DNA of 64,000 nucleotides from Clostridia bacterium (GTDB lineage Bacteria; Bacillota; Clostridia; Oscillospirales; Acutalibacteraceae), in contig JAFRUO010000021.1 in NCBI GenBank assembly GCA_017438845.1, forward strand, positions 1-64,000. The letters run 5' to 3'. The position numbers were made by a program, and so were the translations under genes. This document shows, one piece after another, positions 7,630-17,202 of this stretch. The notes beneath the pieces are model-generated. The model was not told the DNA's origin, did no database searches, and worked only from the letters and a program-made list of their open reading frames with translations. Each line of letters opens with the position of its first letter. Position 1 is the stretch's first letter.

Positions 7630-8183
7630 CCTAACAGGAGGTCCATTGCCTCCGCCCTTGTTCTGGCGTCACTTTTCATATTGCCTCTGAGCGCCGAGGT
7701 CTGCGTTTTCGAGCCTGCCGCTCTCGCCCCCCTCATCGTCATGCAGAGGTGCTCCGCCTCAATTACCACGGCGACGCCCTTTGCCGAAAGGTTTTCGAAA
7801 AGGAAATCGGCAATCTGTGTGGTCAGCCTTTCCTGGAGCTGAGGCTTCTTTGCAAAGGAGTCGACTATTCGCGCAAGCTTTGAAAGCCCGATTACCTTGC
7901 CGTCGGTTGAAATATAGGCGATATGCGCCTTGCCGACAAAAGGTAAAAGGTGATGCTCGCACATTGAGTAAAGCGGAATATCCCTTACGACCACCATTTC
8001 GTCAACATTGCCCTCGTTGAATATTTTCAGATGCCTTTTCGGGTCGTCGTCAAGTCCCGAGAAAATTTCCTCGTACATTCGCGCAACCCTTGAAGGCGTT
8101 TCAAGCAGACCCTCTCTGTCGGGGTCCTCGCCCACGGCAAGAAGTATTTCCCTTACAGCGTTTTCAATTCTTTCTCTGTCCAT
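7626..8183 (-). CDS. folE: GTP cyclohydrolase I
   Basis: 185 residues. Shows the zinc and active-site motifs [19 protein letters not shown] and [22 protein letters not shown], plus the [20 protein letters not shown] helix. It opens the GTP ring to dihydroneopterin triphosphate, the first folate step. Start preceded by AAAGGAGGAGAAT. Only 11 bp separate it from the upstream transglutaminase gene, so the folate genes seem to be expressed from a promoter above the LCP-like gene at 10214. Confidence 0.95.
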   Translation of the reverse strand: MDRERIENAVREILLAVGEDPDREGLLETPSRVARMYEEIFSGLDDDPKRHLKIFNEGNVDEMVVVRDIPLYSMCEHHLLPFVGKAHIAYISTDGKVIGLSKLARIVDSFAKKPQLQERLTTQIADFLFENLSAKGVAVVIEAEHLCMTMRGARAAGSKTQTSALRGNMKSDARTRAEAMDLLLG

Positions 8184-8194
8184 ATTCTCCTCCT

Positions 8195-9349
8195 TTACTT
8201 AAAGGCAAAGCGTATATACATAATCTCGTCCGAGGTGATAAACTCGACCGAGGTAAAATTCACTCTTGAGTCAATTCTTTGCGCCCCACGAAGCACGTCG
8301 AATATTTTCTTTTCGTCAACAAGCTCCTTTTTGGCTTTGGCGTATGCGTCAGCCGTCACAAAAAGCATTTCACAGCTGTTTTGCCCGTTACGCACGCCCT
8401 TGCAGATTGCCTTTGCAAGCGCGTCACGGGTAAGCGAATTATAGGCTTCATACAGACTTCCGTTTTTATTAAAGTAGTTTTCCGCAAGGCTGTTACAGCC
8501 GTTGTCGCTCGGCTCGATTTCAAAGTGATCCCTCGAAAGCATCTGCTCGTTTACATTAAAGTAAAAATGCTCGGAATCAGGCAGACCTTCAATCACGGAC
8601 ATATCGTCCCAGGTGGGGTCGACGTAGTAGTTGCCGCTTGAGAGCGTGACGACATTCCACATATGCCCCTCGGTTTTGCCGCTTTCATCCCTTGCAATGC
8701 CCGTGACAAGGTAGCTTTTAATGCCTGCCCTGTCAAGAAGCAGCTTAAACGCCTTTGCATAGCCCTCGCAGACCGCCGAGCCGTTTACAAGCGCGTCGTA
8801 ACTGCTGACGGTTAAGTCAGCCGTGTCGGCATAGTCGTAGGAGCAGACCTCGCAAAGACTGTCGTGAAGATAAAGCTCCTTGGCGTATTCGCCCGAATAG
8901 CGGTTTTGCGATGAAAGAATTTTACCTGCGGCGCTCTCAAGCCTCTGCATTAAAGCGTCGTGCTCCGAGGAAGTATGCGTGTATTCGGGAATAAAGTAGT
9001 AAACCCCTCCCGTCCTTTGCAGACGGCATTCTCCCGAAAAGCAGATAAGGTCGGGGTTGTCATAGCTGAGCGCATAGATAAGGCTGTTAAAATCCGAATC
9101 ACTCAGTCTCGGAATTTCGATTTTGGGGGAGTGTCTGTAAATTTCGGGAAGCACAAGCGTGTAGGCAATTTTCCCGTTTTCCGAAAGCCGTGAATAGTAA
9201 TATCTGTCCTCTGCCTCCGCCTCGTATACAAGGGAAACATAGGAGTAGTCCGTTTGGATAATGCCGAAGTTTTTCGCAATATTATAAAAGCTGAAAACGG
9301 CGACAAGCAATGTCACAAGCACCGCCGCCGGCTTAGCTGCCCTCTTCAT
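8195..9349 (-). CDS. Membrane-anchored transglutaminase-like protein
   Basis: 384 residues with one N-terminal membrane segment (about residues 7-27). The C-terminal two thirds hold a transglutaminase-core triad: Cys in [12 protein letters not shown], His in [11 protein letters not shown] and Asp in YYVDPTWDD. Such secreted proteins are thought to be cysteine proteases or crosslinkers acting at the cell surface; the substrate is unknown. Its start lies 17 bp inside the end of the LCP-like gene, pointing to coupled expression of two surface proteins upstream of the folate genes. Confidence 0.8.
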   Translation of the reverse strand: MKRAAKPAAVLVTLLVAVFSFYNIAKNFGIIQTDYSYVSLVYEAEAEDRYYYSRLSENGKIAYTLVLPEIYRHSPKIEIPRLSDSDFNSLIYALSYDNPDLICFSGECRLQRTGGVYYFIPEYTHTSSEHDALMQRLESAAGKILSSQNRYSGEYAKELYLHDSLCEVCSYDYADTADLTVSSYDALVNGSAVCEGYAKAFKLLLDRAGIKSYLVTGIARDESGKTEGHMWNVVTLSSGNYYVDPTWDDMSVIEGLPDSEHFYFNVNEQMLSRDHFEIEPSDNGCNSLAENYFNKNGSLYEAYNSLTRDALAKAICKGVRNGQNSCEMLFVTADAYAKAKKELVDEKKIFDVLRGAQRIDSRVNFTSVEFITSDEIMYIRFAFK

Positions 9350-10214
9350 AAACTACCTCGTCGGTTTTTTCGATGTCACTGCCGACATAGATTTTTCCGC
9401 CCTCCTCAGAGAAGGCTTCAAGCATACTCTTATCGGCTGAGAAGTCAACGATTGTAATATCGGTCTTGGAATTGTTTGCGATAAAAGAAAAGTATTTCTG
9501 CAGTCTGTCGGCATTTTCCTCGGAAAACACCGTCCTTAAAAGGCTTGCAAAGCTCCTCGCCTTTTGTTCGGAGCTGCAGTAGTTAAGGTATTTGACAAAC
9601 ATCTCCGCAGGCAGGCTCTGCGCTCCCTTGTCGAGAATCAGACCGTCGCTCGTCCTGCCGTCAAGGGCTTCGGGTATTTCAACCGTGATGTCGTCAAACA
9701 TACCGAGAAAGCTTTTAAGCGCCGCCTCATTTGCACAGATATAGCGGTCGAATTTAATTCCGAACGCCTGCTCCGATGCCTCCTTAAGCCCCTTAGGTCC
9801 GTATTTTTTGTACTGCTCGGAAAGTGCGGCGGCAACGCCGTTATACTCTCCCGAAGCCGAAACGGGCGCACTGTAAACGGTCATAAGCCGCTCGTCAAAG
9901 GAAACCACGACCGCAAAGGCGTAGTTAAGCTTGCCGTCGGAGTCCTCAAACGAAACCAGCAGCCTTCTCTGCCCCGAAAGAGGGGCAGGCTCGGTCGTTT
10001 CGGTCGTTTCGTCGACCCCCGTGGTGGTCTGTGCCGCAGAAAGAAGATTGCTTAAATCAAAGTTGATGCTTTTCATAAACATCAGCACCGAAGCCGTGCC
10101 GAGCACGATTACAAACAGAATAAAGGCAAGAATAAAGCTTCTTACCCTTTTTCCCTTGTTTCTTTTGTAGTTAGCCGAAAAATCAAGCTTGTTGTTTCGT
10201 CTCATTTTCCTCAC
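9333..10214 (-). CDS. LytR-CpsA-Psr (LCP)-like membrane protein
   Basis: 293 residues: basic cytoplasmic head, one membrane span near residues 25-47, a Thr-rich linker, then an extracytoplasmic domain. The pattern YGPKGLKEASEQAFGIKFD, then FLGMFDDITVEIP, then YLNYCSSEQKARSFASLLRTVF resembles the LCP fold (glycopolymer-peptidoglycan ligases), in which the last block normally carries an Arg-rich RxxRQ motif. Here that motif is weak, so catalysis is uncertain. It is the first gene of the operon running into folE. Confidence 0.6.
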   Translation of the reverse strand: MRKMRRNNKLDFSANYKRNKGKRVRSFILAFILFVIVLGTASVLMFMKSINFDLSNLLSAAQTTTGVDETTETTEPAPLSGQRRLLVSFEDSDGKLNYAFAVVVSFDERLMTVYSAPVSASGEYNGVAAALSEQYKKYGPKGLKEASEQAFGIKFDRYICANEAALKSFLGMFDDITVEIPEALDGRTSDGLILDKGAQSLPAEMFVKYLNYCSSEQKARSFASLLRTVFSEENADRLQKYFSFIANNSKTDITIVDFSADKSMLEAFSEEGGKIYVGSDIEKTDEVVYEEGS

Positions 10215-10230
10215 GCCGTTTTAAAGTATT

Positions 10231-10257
10231 AAAGCCGATTGCTGTTCAATCGGCTTT
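10231..10257. terminator. Terminator between clpX and the LCP-like gene
   Basis: AAAGCCGATTG-ctgtt-CAATCGGCTTT, an 11-bp stem with A/T runs on both sides, just after the clpX stop and just before the next minus-strand gene. Confidence 0.75.
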
Positions 10258-10270
10258 AAATTGAGTTAAT

Positions 10271-11560
10271 TTACACTGCTGACTTCGGAAGCCCGTCGGG
10301 CCTCTTCAGCTTTTTGTCGGAGCCGCTTCTTTCGACAAGCGGACTTTCTCCGTTTTCAACGCACTCCCCGGTGATTACGACCTTTTTAATGCTCTTGTCC
10401 GAAGGAGCCTCGTACATAATCGGAAGCAGCACGCTTTCCATAATTGCTCTGAGTCCTCTTGCGCCCGTTTTCTTTTCAAGGGTCTTTTCCGCAATTTTCT
10501 CAAGCGCTTCATCGCTGAAGTCAAGCTCGATTTTGTCCATTCTGAAAAGCTCCTGATACTGCTTGACAAGGGCGTTTTTGGGCTGAGTGAGAATTCTTAC
10601 GAGTGAATCCTTGTCAAGTGCGTCAAGCGCCGTAATAACGGGCACTCTGCCGACAAGCTCCGGAATCAATCCGTATTTAACGATGTCCTGCGGAATGACG
10701 TTAGCGTAAACCGCCGACATATCAATGTTTGACTTGTCGATAACGTTTCCGCCGAAGCCGAGCGTCGATTTTCCTATGCGCGACTCGACAATTCTTTCAA
10801 TGCCGTCAAATGCGCCGCCGCAAATAAAGAGTATATTTGTGGTGTCAATCTGAATAAATTCCTGCTGAGGGTGCTTCCTGCCGCCCTGCGGAGGCACGTT
10901 GGAAACGGTGCCCTCAAGGATTTTAAGCAATGCCTGCTGAACGCCCTCTCCGCTGACGTCTCTTGTGATTGACGGGTTCTCGCTCTTTCTTGCGATTTTG
11001 TCAATTTCGTCAACGTAGATGATGCCCTGCTGAGCTCTTTCAATGTCATAGTCAGCCGCCTGAATAAGCCTTAAAAGGATATTCTCGACGTCCTCGCCGA
11101 CATAGCCCGCCTCAGTAAGCGTCGTGGCGTCGGCAATTGCAAACGGCACGTCAAGTATTTTTGCAAGCGTCTGTGCAAGCATCGTCTTACCGACGCCCGT
11201 CGGTCCTAAGAGAACAACGTTGCTCTTCTGGATTTCGACGTCGGTGCTTTCGCTGAAATATATTCTTTTGTAGTGGTTGTATACCGCAACGCTCAAAGCG
11301 ATTTTTGCGGCGTCCTGACCGACCACAAACTCGTCAAGCTTCGCCTTGATTTCATCGGGCTTGGGCAGGGTTTTTGCCGCAGTGTTCTTCTTTGAGTTCT
11401 TCTTATGGAGGTGGTCCTCCTCCTCGATAATGCCCAGGCAAAGACCTACGCACTCGTTGCAGATACACACGCCGGGTCCTGCGATAAGCTTGTCAACCTG
11501 CTCCTGCGTTTTGCCGCAAAAGGAGCAACGCATAAGCTTATTATCAGTCTCTCTCGCCAT
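10271..11560 (-). CDS. clpX: ATP-dependent Clp protease ATP-binding subunit ClpX
   Basis: 429 residues from the ATG at 11560 (GGAGG 9 nt upstream), giving the normal ClpX N-terminus. The longer open frame above it only shadows clpP. An N-terminal C4 zinc finger (CSFCGK and CICNEC) is followed by AAA+ motifs [12 protein letters not shown] (Walker A), [12 protein letters not shown] (Walker B) and the C-terminal [11 protein letters not shown] sensor-2 region. It unfolds substrates for ClpP. The start overlaps the clpP stop by 17 bp, the classic clpP-clpX pair, here directly downstream of trigger factor. Confidence 0.97.
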   Translation of the reverse strand: MARETDNKLMRCSFCGKTQEQVDKLIAGPGVCICNECVGLCLGIIEEEDHLHKKNSKKNTAAKTLPKPDEIKAKLDEFVVGQDAAKIALSVAVYNHYKRIYFSESTDVEIQKSNVVLLGPTGVGKTMLAQTLAKILDVPFAIADATTLTEAGYVGEDVENILLRLIQAADYDIERAQQGIIYVDEIDKIARKSENPSITRDVSGEGVQQALLKILEGTVSNVPPQGGRKHPQQEFIQIDTTNILFICGGAFDGIERIVESRIGKSTLGFGGNVIDKSNIDMSAVYANVIPQDIVKYGLIPELVGRVPVITALDALDKDSLVRILTQPKNALVKQYQELFRMDKIELDFSDEALEKIAEKTLEKKTGARGLRAIMESVLLPIMYEAPSDKSIKKVVITGECVENGESPLVERSGSDKKLKRPDGLPKSAV

Positions 11561-12161
11561 TTTCGGCACCCTCCGAACCGTCTCTCTTGTAAAGCACCTT
11601 GTCGATAAGTCCGTACTCAAGCGCTTCCTCAGCCGACATAAAGTTGTCTCTGTCGGTGTCGGCGGCAATAACCTCAATCGGCTTGCCCGTGTTCTCGGCA
11701 AGGATTTTGTTTAACTTTTCCTTGGTTTTAAGGATATGCTTTGCGGTGATTTCAATTTCGGTCGCCTGACCCTGAGCGCCGCCCGAGGGCTGGTGAATCA
11801 TAATGTCCGAATTGGGAAGGGCGTACCTTTTGCCCTTTGCGCCTGCAGAAAGCAGGAAGGCGCCCATTGAAGCCGCCATGCCCATGCAGATAGTCGAAAC
11901 GTCGCACTTGATGTACTGCATGGTGTCGTATATTGCAAAGCCTGCCGTAACCGAGCCGCCGGGTGAATTGATGTAAAGGCTGATGTCCTTTTCGGGATCC
12001 TGCCCCTCAAGGAAAAGCAGCTGTGCTACAACAAGGCTTGCCGTTGTGTCGTTAACCTCGTCGGACAGAACGATAATTCTGTCGTTGAGAAGTCTTGAAA
12101 AAATGTCGTAGGAGCGTTCGCCTCTTCCGGTCTGCTCAACTACATAGGGTACTAATGCCAT
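11544..12161 (-). CDS. clpP: ATP-dependent Clp protease proteolytic subunit
   Basis: 205 residues. Catalytic Ser in [13 protein letters not shown], His in [12 protein letters not shown] and Asp in [20 protein letters not shown]; the N-terminal [20 protein letters not shown] axial loop is intact. It forms the tetradecameric peptidase that works with ClpX. Start preceded by GGAGGTAAGTTTT. No CtsR or CIRCE operator was seen in the 97-bp gap to tig. Confidence 0.97.
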   Translation of the reverse strand: MALVPYVVEQTGRGERSYDIFSRLLNDRIIVLSDEVNDTTASLVVAQLLFLEGQDPEKDISLYINSPGGSVTAGFAIYDTMQYIKCDVSTICMGMAASMGAFLLSAGAKGKRYALPNSDIMIHQPSGGAQGQATEIEITAKHILKTKEKLNKILAENTGKPIEVIAADTDRDNFMSAEEALEYGLIDKVLYKRDGSEGAENGERD

Positions 12162-12234
12162 AAAACTTACCTCCGAAAATTATTTCCCTTTTCTTTAGAT
12201 CGTTTTAAAAATGTTTACTTAATAATTATTGAAT

Positions 12235-12287
12235 AAAAGCCTGCGCCTTATTCGTTTTTTATTCGGCGTCCTTTTTCTCAGGCTTTT
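12235..12287 (-). terminator. Terminator overlapping the tig stop codon
   Basis: On the minus strand AAAAGCCTG pairs with CAGGCTTTT, with an inner CGCC/GGCG stem; the left arm is within the last codons of tig. It would partly separate tig from clpP. Confidence 0.6.
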
Positions 12288-13695
12288 TTGCCGGAGCCTT
12301 CTTTGCGGCAGGCTTCTTTGCGGCGGTCTTCTTCGCCGGAGCCTTCTTTTCGGCAGGCTTCTTTGCCTCGGCGTCGTCAGCCTTTTCGGCAGGCTTCTTC
12401 ACAGCCGCCTTCTCCTGAGTGAAGCTTGCGTGCTCGATTACGAAGTCAACAGCCTTTCTTGAGAGGATTTCGGGCTTGATGTTTTCGGGAGCGATTACCT
12501 TCTTAATCTGCTCAACATCCATATTATATGCTTCGCTGTACTTTTTGTATTCGTCCTCTACGTCGCTGTCTGAAACCTCAAGCTTCTCAAGCTTGATAAT
12601 CTTTTCAAGCGCAAGGTCAAGCTTAACCTGCTTTTCGGCCTGCTCTTTATATGTTTCCCTGATTGACTGCTCGTCTGCGCCGGTGTACTTAAGGTATGTC
12701 TGATAGTCAAGTCCCTGCATCTGAAGACGGTATGAGAAGTCCTGAATATCCTCGTCAATTTTCTTTTCAATCATGCACTCGGGGATAACCGCCTCAACAG
12801 AGTCTGCGACCTTGTCAAGCACCTCGTTGTTCGCCTGAGAGTCAACTGCGTTCTTCCTCTGCTCCTCAAGCTCCTTTTTAATGCTCTTTTTAAGCTCGTC
12901 GAGCGTGTCAAATTCGCTTACGTCCTTAGCGAACTCGTCGTCAAGTGCGGGAAGCTCCTTAACCTTGATTTCGTGAAGCTTGATTTTGAAAACAGCGTCC
13001 TTGTCCTTAAGCTCCTCGGCGTAATCCTCGGGGAACTTAACGTTAACGTCAAACTCCTCGCCTGCCTTGTGGCCGATAATCTGGTCCTCAAAGCCGGGGA
13101 TAAACTGATTTGAGCCGATTGTAAGCTCATAGTTTTCAGCCTTGCCGCCCTCGAAAGCCTCGCCGTCAACAAAGCCCTCAAAGTCGATAACGGCGATGTC
13201 GTTCTTCTTAACCTTTCTCTTGGTTTCAACGGTGGTAATTCTCGCGTTCTGCTCAAGCATATCGTTGAGTCTGTGCTTAACCTCGTCAGCCGAAACCTTG
13301 ACCGACGGCTTCTGTACCTTAACGCCCTTGTATTTGCCGAGCTTGATTTCGGGCTTAACGGTAACCTTGAGCGTCATAACAACGCCGTCCTTGCCGATTT
13401 CCTTAACATCAAGGTCGGAGGGTGTGTCAACCACGTCAAGTCCTGCCTCCTCGATTGCGGAGCTGACTGCATCGGGGTAAACGATTTCAAGCGCGTCCTC
13501 ATAGAAAACGCCCTCGCCGTAGAACTTCTCAATGAAAGCTCTCGGAGCCTTGCCCTTTCTGAAGCCGGGGATATTGATTTTGTTTTTCATTTTATGATAT
13601 GCCTTGTTAACTGCGTCGCCGAATACGGCGGCGTCAATGCCTATCTCAATTTCCCAGACATTTTCCTCAATTTTTTTTGATGAATTTAAACTCAT
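12259..13695 (-). CDS. tig: Trigger factor with a Lys/Ala/Pro-rich C-terminal tail
   Basis: 478 residues. The N-terminal ribosome-binding domain ends in the signature NIPGFRKGKAPRAFIE (residues about 40-55). The PPIase domain (about 150-235) has KKNDIAVIDFEGFVDG and IIGHKAGEEFDVNV, and a long helical C-domain follows. After about residue 430 the protein adds a low-complexity tail of repeated KKPA/KKAPAK units ending KKPEKKDAE, about 45 residues beyond a normal trigger factor. Such histone-H1-like tails may add RNA or ribosome contacts; that is inference. Start preceded by AGGAGGAGAAAATTC. Confidence 0.95.
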   Translation of the reverse strand: MSLNSSKKIEENVWEIEIGIDAAVFGDAVNKAYHKMKNKINIPGFRKGKAPRAFIEKFYGEGVFYEDALEIVYPDAVSSAIEEAGLDVVDTPSDLDVKEIGKDGVVMTLKVTVKPEIKLGKYKGVKVQKPSVKVSADEVKHRLNDMLEQNARITTVETKRKVKKNDIAVIDFEGFVDGEAFEGGKAENYELTIGSNQFIPGFEDQIIGHKAGEEFDVNVKFPEDYAEELKDKDAVFKIKLHEIKVKELPALDDEFAKDVSEFDTLDELKKSIKKELEEQRKNAVDSQANNEVLDKVADSVEAVIPECMIEKKIDEDIQDFSYRLQMQGLDYQTYLKYTGADEQSIRETYKEQAEKQVKLDLALEKIIKLEKLEVSDSDVEDEYKKYSEAYNMDVEQIKKVIAPENIKPEILSRKAVDFVIEHASFTQEKAAVKKPAEKADDAEAKKPAEKKAPAKKTAAKKPAAKKAPAKKPEKKDAE

Positions 13696-13732
13696 GAATT
13701 TTCTCCTCCTGAAAAATACACTAATCTTTTAT

Positions 13733-13741
13733 ATTATAACA
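13733..13741 (-). promoter_or_regulatory. Extended -10 promoter of tig
   Basis: On the minus strand TGTTATAAT, a TG-extended consensus -10, lies about 37 nt before the tig start. The -35 position is poor (TGGTAA), as is common with extended -10 promoters. Confidence 0.6.
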
Positions 13742-13771
13742 GATAATATACAAAATTACCATACTTTTTTA

Positions 13772-14467
13772 TTATTTTGTAAGTTTTATCGGCATCGGGC
13801 AGAATTTAAGGTAATCTGCGCTTAAAAGCTCGAAGCGAATACCCTGCTCGGTACCGATGAATGCGTTGTATGCGGAAGCGCCGTGAAGGTGTGCATAGTA
13901 GCAATATTTAACGCCCTCGTCCCTTAAAGCCTTTACTATCGGCTCGCACTGCTGCTGCTTTGTAAGCGGCGGATAGTGAAGGAACGCAACGGGCTCGCCG
14001 CCGAGCATCTTCGCCTGCCTTATCGAGGTGTAGAGCCTGCCCGTTTCACGAAGGACGATTTTGTCGGACTGCGCCTCCTCGGAGTCGAAAAACCAGCCCC
14101 TTGTGCCGCAGACGGCAATGCCGTCAACGAGGTACGCATTGTTAAAAAGGAAGCTGATTGAGTCGAAGCCGTTATCGCCTACAAAGGCGTTGAGCTTTGT
14201 AAGCGTGTTCCACCAGTAGTCGTGGTTGCCCTTCATAATAAGCTTTTTACCGGGAAGCGAATCAATAAAACGGAAGTCCTCACGAAGCTCGTCAAGGTTC
14301 ATCGCCCACGAAATGTCGCCCATGAGCACGACCGTGTCCCCTTCGCCTATTAACTTTTTCCAGTTTTCCTCCAGCCTTTCGACGTAGTTGTCCCAGCCCC
14401 TGAAAACATTCATCGGCTTGTCCGTGCCGAAGGACAGATGTGTGTCGCCTATTGCGAATAATGCCAT
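13772..14467 (-). CDS. Calcineurin-type metallophosphoesterase
   Basis: 231 residues with the five metallophosphoesterase blocks in order: IGDTHLSF, LMGDISWAM, MKGNHDYWW, FLHYPP and YAHLHG. Together they bind two metals in the active site. The family includes cyclic-nucleotide and nucleotide phosphodiesterases of Clostridia; the substrate is not known. Start has GGAGTAATTTT upstream. It lies alone on the minus strand above tig. Confidence 0.85.
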   Translation of the reverse strand: MALFAIGDTHLSFGTDKPMNVFRGWDNYVERLEENWKKLIGEGDTVVLMGDISWAMNLDELREDFRFIDSLPGKKLIMKGNHDYWWNTLTKLNAFVGDNGFDSISFLFNNAYLVDGIAVCGTRGWFFDSEEAQSDKIVLRETGRLYTSIRQAKMLGGEPVAFLHYPPLTKQQQCEPIVKALRDEGVKYCYYAHLHGASAYNAFIGTEQGIRFELLSADYLKFCPMPIKLTK

Positions 14468-14537
14468 AAAATTACTCCGAATTTGTTGAATAATTTTTAA
14501 AATTTCATAAACAATTTAAATGAAAGGAGTGTTAAGA

Positions 14538-14684
14538 ATGAAAAGAAAAATCAAATGCGACGTTGAAGACTGCGTTTTTCACGGTCACGACTGCGAATGC
14601 ACCGCAGACTGCATAAGCGTAAATTATGCTGTGCCGAGCGACAGCTGTCAGGCAAAGTGTGCAACCTTCAGAAGTGCGGATTAA
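14538..14684 (+). CDS. Small Cys-rich DUF1540-type protein
   Basis: 48 residues from an ATG with GAAAGGAG eight bases upstream. Contains six cysteines in the order KCDVEDCVFH, DCECTADCISV, SCQAKC. This pattern fits DUF1540, a short spore-former domain thought to bind metal. It is the only plus-strand gene in this stretch, between the phosphoesterase and thrC. Confidence 0.7.
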   Translation: MKRKIKCDVEDCVFHGHDCECTADCISVNYAVPSDSCQAKCATFRSAD

Positions 14685-14714
14685 TCCGCATTACATAACC
14701 CGCCGAAGGCGAAC

Positions 14715-16214
14715 TCAGTCATTTATATTAAGCATATCAAGCACAACCCTTGTCATTTCCTCACGGTCGGCAACACGGGTAAACCTCGGCTGTTTGCCTT
14801 TAAGTCCTGCAAGCTGAGGCGGTACCTCCTTGCCGCTGAAGGCGTGAAGCTCCTCAACCATTGAGAACTCATTCTTGCTTTCGACGTTTTCCTTGATTGC
14901 CGAAAGCACGCTCTTTGAGAATTTGTACGGGTTTGCGGTTGAAGCGATTACGGTAGGCGTGCCGTCGCCGCTTTGCTTAACATAGTCCTCGTAAACCCTT
15001 ACCGCAACCGCAGTGTGAGTGTCAATAAGGTAGTTATAGTCCTTAAAGATTTCGTTTATTGTTTCGGCGGTGGCGACGTCATCGCAGCAGCCTGCCGAGA
15101 AAACCTGCTTGATTTGTGCGAGCATTTCATCGGACACGCTGTATTTTCCGCCCTGCGAAAGCTCCTTCATAAGTCCTGCCGTAGCCTTTGCGTCATAGCC
15201 CGAAAGAATGAAGAGAAGTCTTTCAAGGTTTGAGGAAATCAGAATGTCCATCGACGGCGAAGCGGTACAGTAGAACCGGCGGTTTTTGTCATAGGTGCCG
15301 CAGGTTAAAAAGTCGGTCAGCACGTTGTTCCTGTTTGAGGCGCAGACAAGCCTTTTAATCGGCACGCCCATTTCCCTTGCGTAGTATGCGGCAAGGATGT
15401 TGCCGAAGTTGCCCGTCGGAACAACGACGTTGATTTCTTCGCCCTGTTTTACTTTGCCGTCCGTCACCATATCGCAGTACGCCGAAACGTAGTAAACAAT
15501 CTGCGGAACAAGCCTGCCCCAGTTAATTGAGTTTGCCGAGGAAAACGCAAGTCCGTTTTCCTTGAATTTCTTTTCAATTTCCCTGTCGGTGAAGATAGCC
15601 TTAACGCCGTTCTGAGCGTCATCAAAGTTGCCCCTGATTGCACAGACGCTGACGTTTTCGCCCTGCTGTGTGGTCATCTGAAGCTTCTGCATGGGGCTTA
15701 CGCCGTCCACGGGGTAAAAGACTAAAATCCTGGTGTTCGGCACGTCCTTAAAGCCCTCAAGAGCCGCCTTGCCCGTGTCGCCCGAGGTGGCGACGAGGAT
15801 AACGATTTCGGTGTCCTTAAGCGTCTTGCCCGCGCTTACCGTAAGCAGGTAGGGAAGCAGCTGTAAAGCCATGTCCTTAAAGGCGCAGGTGGGTCCGCGC
15901 CAGAGCTCAAGCACGCTTGCTTTGTCGTTTAAGCGGTAAAGCGGCGCGACCTTATCAGAGGAAAATTTCCCCTCTCTGTATGCGCCATTAACGCACATAT
16001 CAAGCTCCTCTTCCGTAAAATCCGTAAGATAGAGCGAAAGTATTTCCTTTGCCCTGCCGATATAGTCGAGCGAGCAAAGTCTTTCTATATCCGAAGACTC
16101 AAGGCGCGGGATTTCGGTCGGTACAAACAGTCCGCCCTCAGAGGATATGCCCTTGGCAATAGCCTCGGAAGCGGTAACCTTAACCGATGAATCTCTTGTG
16201 CTTGTGTAAATCAT
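14715..16214 (-). CDS. thrC: Threonine synthase
   Basis: 499 residues from the ATG at 16214, which gives the standard MIYTSTRDSSVKVTASEA start; an upstream in-frame ATG would add 13 unrelated residues. The PLP lysine is in GPTCAFKDMALQ; further signatures are ATSGDTGKAALEGF, INWGRLVPQIVYY and VPTGNFGNILAAYYA. It makes threonine from O-phosphohomoserine. It ends a run lepB-lepB-ylqF-rnhB-yraN-thrC on one strand with almost no gaps. Confidence 0.96.
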   Translation of the reverse strand: MIYTSTRDSSVKVTASEAIAKGISSEGGLFVPTEIPRLESSDIERLCSLDYIGRAKEILSLYLTDFTEEELDMCVNGAYREGKFSSDKVAPLYRLNDKASVLELWRGPTCAFKDMALQLLPYLLTVSAGKTLKDTEIVILVATSGDTGKAALEGFKDVPNTRILVFYPVDGVSPMQKLQMTTQQGENVSVCAIRGNFDDAQNGVKAIFTDREIEKKFKENGLAFSSANSINWGRLVPQIVYYVSAYCDMVTDGKVKQGEEINVVVPTGNFGNILAAYYAREMGVPIKRLVCASNRNNVLTDFLTCGTYDKNRRFYCTASPSMDILISSNLERLLFILSGYDAKATAGLMKELSQGGKYSVSDEMLAQIKQVFSAGCCDDVATAETINEIFKDYNYLIDTHTAVAVRVYEDYVKQSGDGTPTVIASTANPYKFSKSVLSAIKENVESKNEFSMVEELHAFSGKEVPPQLAGLKGKQPRFTRVADREEMTRVVLDMLNIND

Positions 16215-16233
16215 ATCTTCACAACCTTCCGTA

Positions 16234-16593
16234 TTAATCAAGCGTATACGCATTTTTTATGTAATTAAACTCCGCAACCTCATCGCCGTCAAGGTAAACC
16301 TCCGCAACGTCAAGGCGCGGCTGTAAGCGGATGCCGTAGCGGGCGAGAAACTTCTGCACGGTGAGCACGATTCTTTTCCTCTTGCCTGCGTCCACTGCGT
16401 CGGCGGCGCTGATTGCGCCGTGGGACGACCTCGTTTTAACCTCACAGAAAATCATATGCCTGCTGTTTTTTGCAATAACGTCAATTTCGCCGAAGCGGCT
16501 TCTGTAATTGACGTCGACTATTTTGCAGCCATGCTTACGAAGATACACTCCCGTCACAAGCTCTCCGTATGCACCGACAAGAGAAGCGTCCAT
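16234..16593 (-). CDS. YraN/UPF0102 family endonuclease-like protein
   Basis: 119 residues with the UPF0102 signature: GAYGELVTGVYLRKHG, VDVNYRSRFGEIDVIAK and FCEVKTRSS, i.e. the E-x-K core of a PD-(D/E)XK nuclease fold. It is commonly found next to rnhB, as here, with the start directly abutting the rnhB stop. The biochemical role is not established. Confidence 0.9.
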   Translation of the reverse strand: MDASLVGAYGELVTGVYLRKHGCKIVDVNYRSRFGEIDVIAKNSRHMIFCEVKTRSSHGAISAADAVDAGKRKRIVLTVQKFLARYGIRLQPRLDVAEVYLDGDEVAEFNYIKNAYTLD

Positions 16594-17202
16594 TTATTCA
16601 CCCGTAATCTTTTTTAAGAAACTTCTGCGGTGAATATCGCTGATTCCGTATTCTCTTATCTTTTCGTAATGAAGCTTCGTGCCGTAGCCCTTGTGCTTTT
16701 GGAATTCGTATTCGGGATATTCCTTCGCCAGTGCGAGCATATATCTGTCACGGCTGACCTTCGCAAGCACCGAAGCGGCGGCAATTGACATCGACTTTGA
16801 GTCGCCCTTAATTACCGTGACCTCCTTAATATCCTCTGCGATATGCGGCTCACGGTTGCCGTCGACAAGGCACAGGTCGGGTCTTTCTTTCAAGCCCTCG
16901 ACCGCCCTCTTCATCGCAAGAAACGTGGCGTTTAAAATGTTGATTTCGTCTATTTCCTTTTCGTCGGCAGAGCCTACCGCAAACGAAACAGCCCTTTCGC
17001 AAATCACGTCAAAGAGAGCCTCCCTCTTTTTTTCGCTGAGCTTTTTCGAGTCGTCAAGCCCCTCTATAACACAGCCTTCGGGCAGGATCACTGCGGCGGC
17101 GTAAACGGGCCCTGCCAGCGGACCTCTGCCTGCCTCGTCAATTCCGCAGACGCACTTAAAGCCCTGAGAAGCGTATTCATTTTCAAGCTGTAAGTCAACC
17201 AT
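16594..17202 (-). CDS. rnhB: Ribonuclease HII
   Basis: 202 residues from the ATG at 17202, which overlaps the ylqF stop by 8 bp; an earlier ATG at 17262 would add 20 residues inside ylqF. Active-site motifs: GIDEAGRGPLAGPV (Asp and Glu), LVDGNREP (Asp), KGDSKSMSIAAASVLAKVSRD and HKGYGTKLHYE. It cleaves RNA of RNA-DNA hybrids and single ribonucleotides in DNA. Confidence 0.95.
   Translation of the reverse strand: MVDLQLENEYASQGFKCVCGIDEAGRGPLAGPVYAAAVILPEGCVIEGLDDSKKLSEKKREALFDVICERAVSFAVGSADEKEIDEINILNATFLAMKRAVEGLKERPDLCLVDGNREPHIAEDIKEVTVIKGDSKSMSIAAASVLAKVSRDRYMLALAKEYPEYEFQKHKGYGTKLHYEKIREYGISDIHRRSFLKKITGE

Noticed and set aside
11561..11701. N-terminal extension of ClpX
   Set aside because: The extra 47 codons are the clpP gene read in another frame; the ATG at 11560 has the ribosome site and gives the standard ClpX start.
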